Source of the DNA: Hofstenia miamia | Lineage: Eukaryota > Xenacoelomorpha > Acoela > Hofsteniidae | NCBI GenBank assembly: GCA_900660155.1 | Contig: CABFPE010000041.1 | Coordinates: 8,911-43,138, forward strand | DNA: 34,228 nucleotides | Direction of reading: 5' to 3' | Shown here: positions 28,910-34,228 of the stretch, piece after piece | How positions within the stretch are numbered: the first letter of the stretch is position 1 | Layout of the letters: each line of letters starts with the position of its first letter | The notes under the pieces: generated by a model | The model's database searches: none | Told to the model about the DNA's origin: nothing | Seen by the model: the letters and a program-made list of their open reading frames with translations, nothing else | Translations under genes and position numbers: made by a program

Positions 28910-30204
28910 CTGATTGCAAATTAATTATTGATTACATAACATTGAAGCTACAAGAAATAAATGAAAGCATTGGAACACAATAAAAACGAACATAATTTAG
29001 AAAACAGCATGTACGGATTTATGCAGTAAGTTAAAGTTTGGAAAATGTTATACATTTCTGTCTCAAACATTATCAAATTTATTATATATTTACGTCATTG
29101 ATCTTAATTCAAGAGTGAATTTTTGTTTGAACGACTATTAAAGCTTTATCTTGTTAAATTAAAGCTTTAAATGCAACTGTCGCAATATGGTTTCCGATAA
29201 GATTCTTTGTAATAATTTTAATGGCTAAAATAAACATTGACTCTTGCTAAAAATATTTATGGCTTCAATAAATTCAGTAACATTAATATATAATACATAG
29301 TATGGCTTGGAGTAAATACATCCCTAGCAGTAGTATTGCAATGGATACAAATATAGTCTGGGTACTTCAAAACAATATTCTCGATACGCGAGCCCATAAT
29401 TTATTCTCCGCTTACTCCAGTTTTCACCATCTAACATATTTTTAAAAAAATTTAATGCCACTTAAAGTGGGGTCAGACATTTTTTAAGAAATATGCATTA
29501 TATATAGTGCCAATTTATAAAACCTGTTCTGGAAGGAAGCTGCCTTAAATTTACTTGCAAGCTTATACCCTACTCATTGATATATTTTTATCCAAAGCCG
29601 CTAGTCACTTGTGAATGTCAAATATAACTGTATCCGTCAAGCATTCAAGAGGAACGTAATTGAAATCCTATTCGTCGGATTTTCAACATTGAATTTTTCA
29701 GAAAAATCAAAAATTATTTTCGTAAAACTATTATTGCTGACTCAACGTGATCAGGAGAGATATCAGTCAACGCAGGCAGAATATTAAAATTTCTGGCAAT
29801 TCAGATCCTCATTTACAATAAAGCAGGTATTTTCATAGAAATAACATTGATTATTACCTTACATCTTTCGTTTGGAAAGTTAATTGTTTTTTATTAATCT
29901 TCAAGATGAAGAATCTTCTTTCAATATAATTCGTAATGATTGATGATTATTTTTGAGCAAAATATGAGCATTTTTTTACTCTCAATTTTATATCAAAAAA
30001 TATAATAATTGCAAGCTTTTATTTTCAAAAATATCAAACAACATGCCTTCAACAGTTTTAGAAGGTTTCTTTACAACTTGTATCTAACTAGAGATAATGT
30101 CATACTACTTGACTTTCATTTTCAATAAATTATAAAAATGTGAAATAGTTCAAAACAGAACTATCCCAGTCAAATTCATATTTAATTTTTTATGTTAATG
30201 CAAC
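28910..30204. other. Stretch without recognised gene
   Basis: More upstream CFAP46 exons are expected on the minus strand, but I could not identify any with a good acceptor, donor and phase in this stretch. Around 29720-29830 a short plus-strand coding-like segment (LNVIRRDISQRRQNIKISGN) interrupted by stops may be a retroelement trace. Confidence 0.4.
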
Positions 30205-30216
30205 GTCTCTCTCTCC

Positions 30217-30288
<72 letters not shown>
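30205..30288. repeat. Compound (TC)n(TA)n microsatellite
   Basis: About 52 bases of TC with a few interruptions (30205-30256) run into 32 bases of AT (30257-30288). Such long dinucleotide tracts are usually length-polymorphic. Confidence 0.95.
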
Positions 30289-30294
<6 letters not shown>

Positions 30295-30557
30295 CTTTTA
30301 GATAAATGATCCAATCAACTTGAATTTTATGAAAAACCGAACATCAATTTTTGAAATAATTAATACATGTGTTATAACCCTCAAACATGCATTTTATTCT
30401 CCAAAATATTTTCACTAGAATTCATTGTCTCTCCACAATTAACAGTTGAAATCAACAATGACAATAAGATACAAACCTAGGTAATGAGAGGATGTATACA
30501 TTGGATTTTATTAACAATTATCATTTACAAAATTAATGACATGCACATTACTTAACA

Positions 30558-30964
30558 CAGTGGATCTCAAACGGGGTCCACATAGACATTTCTGAGGATC
30601 CACAATCAAAAATAGGGGTCCACGTTACATTTCGGTTGTCAATATTGCAATTCTAATTTAGAACGGTTTTCATTACAAAGAATGGAATTTCTACAGAATA
30701 AATTTTCATTTTTTACTTAATTACTCACTTATCTTAAAAAGGTATGTTATGAATTATTTACTGATAAACATGAGTGTTTCATGAAATTTAATTGTTAAAT
30801 AATTTATTTGTATTTGGCTCAGATTTCCTCTAAAATAAAGCATAATCATTTACTATATCTTTAATAATAACTTCTCTACTATTGAGTTCTTTTTGCGGTG
30901 AAGGGGCAGCTAAAAAATGAAGAGGAAAAGAGATCTCAATGGATAAAAATGTTGAGAACCACAG
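30558..30964. mobile_element. hAT-type MITE with 8-bp target-site duplication
   Basis: The left end CAGTGGATCTCAAACGGGGT and the reverse complement of the right end, CTGTGGTTCTCAAC, match the well-known hAT terminal consensus CAGTGGTTCTCAAMC apart from a worn terminal base on the right. The flanks ACTTAACA (30550-30557) and ACTTAAAA (30965-30972) match at 7 of 8 positions. The 407-bp interior is AT-rich with no transposase, so it is non-autonomous. Confidence 0.78.
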
Positions 30965-30972
30965 ACTTAAAA

Positions 30973-32862
30973 CAAAACCAAATTACACATTGCATTTGGA
31001 ATTGACTTCAGCATTTTATACTCAGTGTATACAACACTTTTATTATTTCCTTATCATATTTCTATTAATAAATTGACTTGTGTCACAATTAAGCGTATTT
31101 ATTTACTTGTCTAATAGATTTCGGGCAAATTCGTATAAGAAAATGCATTTTTTGCCTAATGGAGATATTAAAAAATACTTAAACTTAGAGCGTTAAAGAA
31201 GTTAGTCTATCCTAACACGTCATAACATTTCCCTAGTATTGAGCCACCAAAACGTCGACCAGTCACAGTTCTTGATGTCGAAAGTACAATGCCTCTTATA
31301 GTGTCGTGTTGCACTCGGCACAAATTAACTGTGAACTTGAAATTAGAACCATTTGCACCTCACGTTACGAAGAGCCTAACCCTTCATTTTTTGTGTTGAT
31401 AAATTTTGAACTTAGATACATTTCGCTCTTTTCCAATGAGTGTATATTTCCCCTTATCACGTATAGTGATATCAGAAATTTACGAATTACATTAACGCCT
31501 AACATTGAGATTAGTACATTAACCATGACTTTCAAATTTGTAACTTTTCATACCAGTGTCATGTAATAGTGAACATTTTTGATGAAATACAGTTGTTTGC
31601 GAATTTTGGTAAATTCGTAAATCTATCAAGGAATGAAAAGCGCAGGGCATATTTAAAATTCATTTTTTGGAGATAGCATCATTACAGAGATATTTCTCAC
31701 CGTTTTCAATATTTCAGAAAGTCATTCATTTTATATCAACATAAAACTAAAATGATGAAGTTCATGAATGCTCACAGTAAATTTGAAAAGTACAACGCAT
31801 CATTGATTATTTGGGATACTTCCGGTCCACTTAAAAGGAAATTGAAGATTTTTAACGTTTTTTTGTATTGGGCAATTTTCAAAGCATGCGAAAAATTGAA
31901 ATTGTGGCATTTATCTTTCCATAATGTGAAATTGAAAATGCACGCGAACGCGAAAATACATTTCTGCTTTCTAAAATATTTTTTCATACTTGTTAAGAAA
32001 AACAATTTTAGAAATCTTTGAAAATAATTTCAGTGAATTACAAAATTAATTTTCTTTAGCTCTATTTCAACTAGCGTTACTTGTAAGTACTAAATCGATT
32101 TGCACACATTTTCAAACAATTTTAAATATTGAAATTCTCTACATGGACTCATCTATGGAGTTGGGCGCCCTCATGCAATGATGAAGATTTCTGCTAATAC
32201 TTATTCCTGTACAAGAATTACATGCAGCAATGAGAATCCGATTTTGGTAAAAATATTCAGATAACATTAAAAACTTTATCATTTTATATTTTCTTTTAAA
32301 TAAATTTGTTATTTATAAATGTTAGTTTTCTGTGTGTGTTGAGAGTATGCGTCTGCGGAAGCAATTATTTATTTTTCTCAATGCTAAAAAATATTTTTCT
32401 TTGAAAATAACTATTAATTGTAACTCTTACCGAAAAAAATTTAGTCACTCAAGCTAGCTACGCATGCAAATGTGTCCGCCAATGTCAAAAGGTCAATATG
32501 TGGTGTCGCCTCGCCAATTTATGCTACTCCTAGTGTGCAGATAATGATAAGCTCTAATGCTCATGGCAACAACCATGAAATATTTTGTTTTCTGAAGAAA
32601 AAAAAAGGAAACAATTCTCTATCTTGTGCTTTTAAATGTCAAATATCTTCATTACTTTATAAGTTAAGAACGTTCAAAATTTTGTTTGGGAAACCCCAAT
32701 AGATTTGGAAAAACTCCTAGTAGAATTTGGGTTAAAAGGTCTAGCGAAACAGTACCGGTAACTAACTGAATCAAACAGTCGCACTTGGTGCGTTAAACAA
32801 ATTGAAATGAAACTTTGTGCCCTACACCTTTCTAATAGGTAATTACTAAGCAAATATTGTGA
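30973..32862. other. Region upstream of the FMO gene, no gene recognised
   Basis: Frames such as those at 31306-31566, 31752-32021 and 32472-32702 show no domain. The part near 31200-31560 is less AT-rich and may be an old repeat. Upstream CFAP46 exons may be hidden here but none was supported. Confidence 0.4.
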
Positions 32863-32870
32863 TATAAAAG
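32863..32870 (+). promoter_or_regulatory. TATA box of the FMO gene
   Basis: TATAAAAG lies 52 bases before the ATG at 32915. A start of transcription about 30 bases downstream, near 32893 (CTGCTCTTTG region), would leave a leader of only about 20-25 nt. The spacing is that of a focused TATA promoter, assuming no upstream non-coding exon. Confidence 0.6.
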
Positions 32871-32914
32871 CTTTCGCAATAGATCCTGCTCTTTGAATGA
32901 ATTAGACATCAGAA

Positions 32915-33267
32915 ATGGCTAAACTTCGCGCATGTGTCATTGGAGCAGGAATTGGCGGAGTAATAACAACAAAAATTTGTCTAGATGAAGGATTTGATGT
33001 TGTTTGTTTTGAGAAGAGTGATGACTTAGGTGGCCTCTGGAATTACCAAGAACAAATCGAAGAAGAAAAGCCATCGGTTTATGCCAGTACAATTATAAAT
33101 ACCAGTAAAGAGTTTATGGCATTCAGCGATTATCCACCACCAATTGAAGCACCAAATTTCATGCATAACACGAAATTGATGGACTACTTCCGATCATACG
33201 CAGACCACTTCAATGTCACCAAATGCATTAAGTTTCGACACAAAGTTGAAAAGGTTAATGCTTATAA
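32915..33267 (+). CDS. Flavin-containing monooxygenase, first coding exon (partial gene)
   Basis: FMOs oxygenate soft nucleophiles (N or S) with FAD, NADPH and O2, usually at the ER membrane. The ATG at 32915 is in good context (AGAAATGG). The first 117 residues contain the FAD-binding GAGIGG (residues 10-15) with Glu33 at the end of the second strand, the GGLW motif (39-42), INTSKEFMAFSDYP (61-74) and NFMHNTKLMDYFRSYADHF, all in FMO order and spacing. No signal peptide is seen. Similarity ends around residue 113-118; the likely donor is AA|GTATTT after 33267, with AAG|GTTAAT after 33253 as the alternative. The frame otherwise runs to a TAG at 33332 with sequence unlike FMOs. Full-length FMOs have about 430-530 residues, so the NADPH-binding part must lie beyond the window, or the copy is truncated. 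Confidence 0.88.
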
Positions 33268-34228
33268 GTATTTTAAACCACATGTCAGGCTTGTCCAAGG
33301 GTCTAAAATCAGTATCAGTGAATTGATCGCTTAGTAAATTTTCGGTTATAGTCGCTTTCGCTTTTTCAAGTTTCACTTATCATCGCTTGCGCTTGTGTGC
33401 CTTTGCTTATAGCGCTTATGAACTTTGATTATTATCACTATCGCCTAGAACAAAATAGATTAGAAGAGCATCTATTTAGTGTATGGAACAGTCTATAAAA
33501 ATACTGATGTACCTTAAAATATGAGCAGAAGAGAAATAATAGCAGAATATACTAAAATTTAAGCACATATTTCGATTGCAGGAATTAATTAATTTATTAT
33601 AAACGTCTTCATTAGGCATGATCTACCCTATGCGACATGGTTAGGTTCTCTTCTCGAAATGATATTGATATGTCTACATTAATATCAATCCCACTATCCA
33701 TAGTTCGATTCATTTTAAAAATAAAAATAATTATTGCCATTGAGATTAAGATAACCTTACTAGCAATATACAACAGATTATAGCACATATTAGTGAATTG
33801 CACATAAATATCAACGCTGGCGTAACAATTAATGTCAGAGTTGTACACAATTGGAGATGGTGAAATGTCCCCTTGAGATGTTCAACATAAATTTTGATTA
33901 CTTATGTAAAAAACTTCGTTTAAAAAAACATTAAAAATTAAGGTGGCGAGATGCATTTTAGAGCCTATTTTTTCAATAATTTGACAACTTCACAAAGCTT
34001 TGTCCTATATTTGATCACTCAAGTTGATAAATAATGAGATGTTCCCAGTCATAAAATTCCCCCTGATGAACGCCAAACTTTTGTGAATACTTACTTATAA
34101 ACAAGTTAGCCAAATAGACGATCCCGAAAGAGATGTGTTGAATCGAAACCAAAACAGTGCCATAATTAAAATTTATTGCTAGGCAGATTTCACTTTCAGA
34201 GATGTAATATAAGTTGAATATTTTAATG
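33268..34228. other. Probable first FMO intron, no further exon seen
   Basis: No plus-strand exon with FMO motifs follows before the window ends. Positions 33350-33415 contain several CGCTT/GCGCTT units, a worn short repeat. The minus-strand frame at 33612-33848 has no domain. Confidence 0.5.

Noticed and set aside
31306..32021. Frames of 77-89 residues on both strands
   Set aside because: Open frames overlap on opposite strands without any recognisable domain, as expected by chance at this base composition.
33542..33610. Second FMO exon after the acceptor-like TTTCGATTGCAG
   Set aside because: Every phase meets a stop within a few codons and no FMO motif follows.
33612..33848. Minus-strand 78-residue frame next to the FMO exon
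   Set aside because: No domain, no motif, and a composition expected from AT-rich intron sequence.
1..34228. CRISPR arrays, rRNA, operons or other prokaryotic features
   Set aside because: No regularly spaced repeats, rRNA signatures or dense co-directional genes are visible; introns and LINEs show a eukaryotic nuclear sequence.

Overview
The window looks like nuclear DNA from an AT-rich animal, most likely an invertebrate. It is intron-bearing, very rich in decayed retrotransposons and DNA transposons, and contains two animal gene fragments. I cannot name the species; a tunicate or another AT-rich invertebrate would fit. No bacterial or organellar features are seen. Almost all long open frames are relics of mobile elements, not host genes.

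Two host genes can be supported. On the minus strand, from about 28.9 kb down to 3.09 kb, lies the 3' part of a gene that I read as CFAP46 (TTC40), a cilia and flagella central-apparatus protein. I recovered eight exons with compatible splice phases (28634-28719, 26560-26741, 11197-11518, 9524-9836, 8577-8771, 6906-7042, 4279-4422, 3092-3189) and one possible extra 30-nt exon (28880-28909). They encode about 490 residues ending in a natural stop. The N-terminal part of the protein is not in the window. The encoded C-terminal part reads like a CHAT (caspase-clan) protease fold that has lost its catalytic His and Cys. On the plus strand at 32915 begins a flavin-containing monooxygenase (FMO) gene with a TATA box 52 bases before its ATG. 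Only the first exon is visible. The two genes point away from each other.

Region by region: 1-470 is a LINE 3' end (+). 960-2170 is another LINE relic (-) with a small retroelement insertion inside its catalytic motif. 3.1-11.5 kb holds seven CFAP46 exons with ordinary AT-rich introns, a transposase-like relic at 10 kb and a 207-bp duplication bounded by single Ns that looks like an assembly artefact. 11.5-26.5 kb is one intron of about 15 kb that has served as a landing site for mobile elements: at least four LINE relics, one of them inserted into another and another split by a 2.1-kb insertion that carries a decayed copy of an uncharacterised zinc-finger/RNase H-like repeated gene family, plus a hAT-type MITE with target-site duplication. 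26.7-32.9 kb contains further exons, a hAT transposase relic, long dinucleotide repeats and a second hAT-type MITE. 32.9-34.2 kb is the start of the FMO gene.

The main point of interest is the catalytically dead CHAT-like domain at the C-terminus of CFAP46. The next is the decayed RNase H-like element nested in a LINE.
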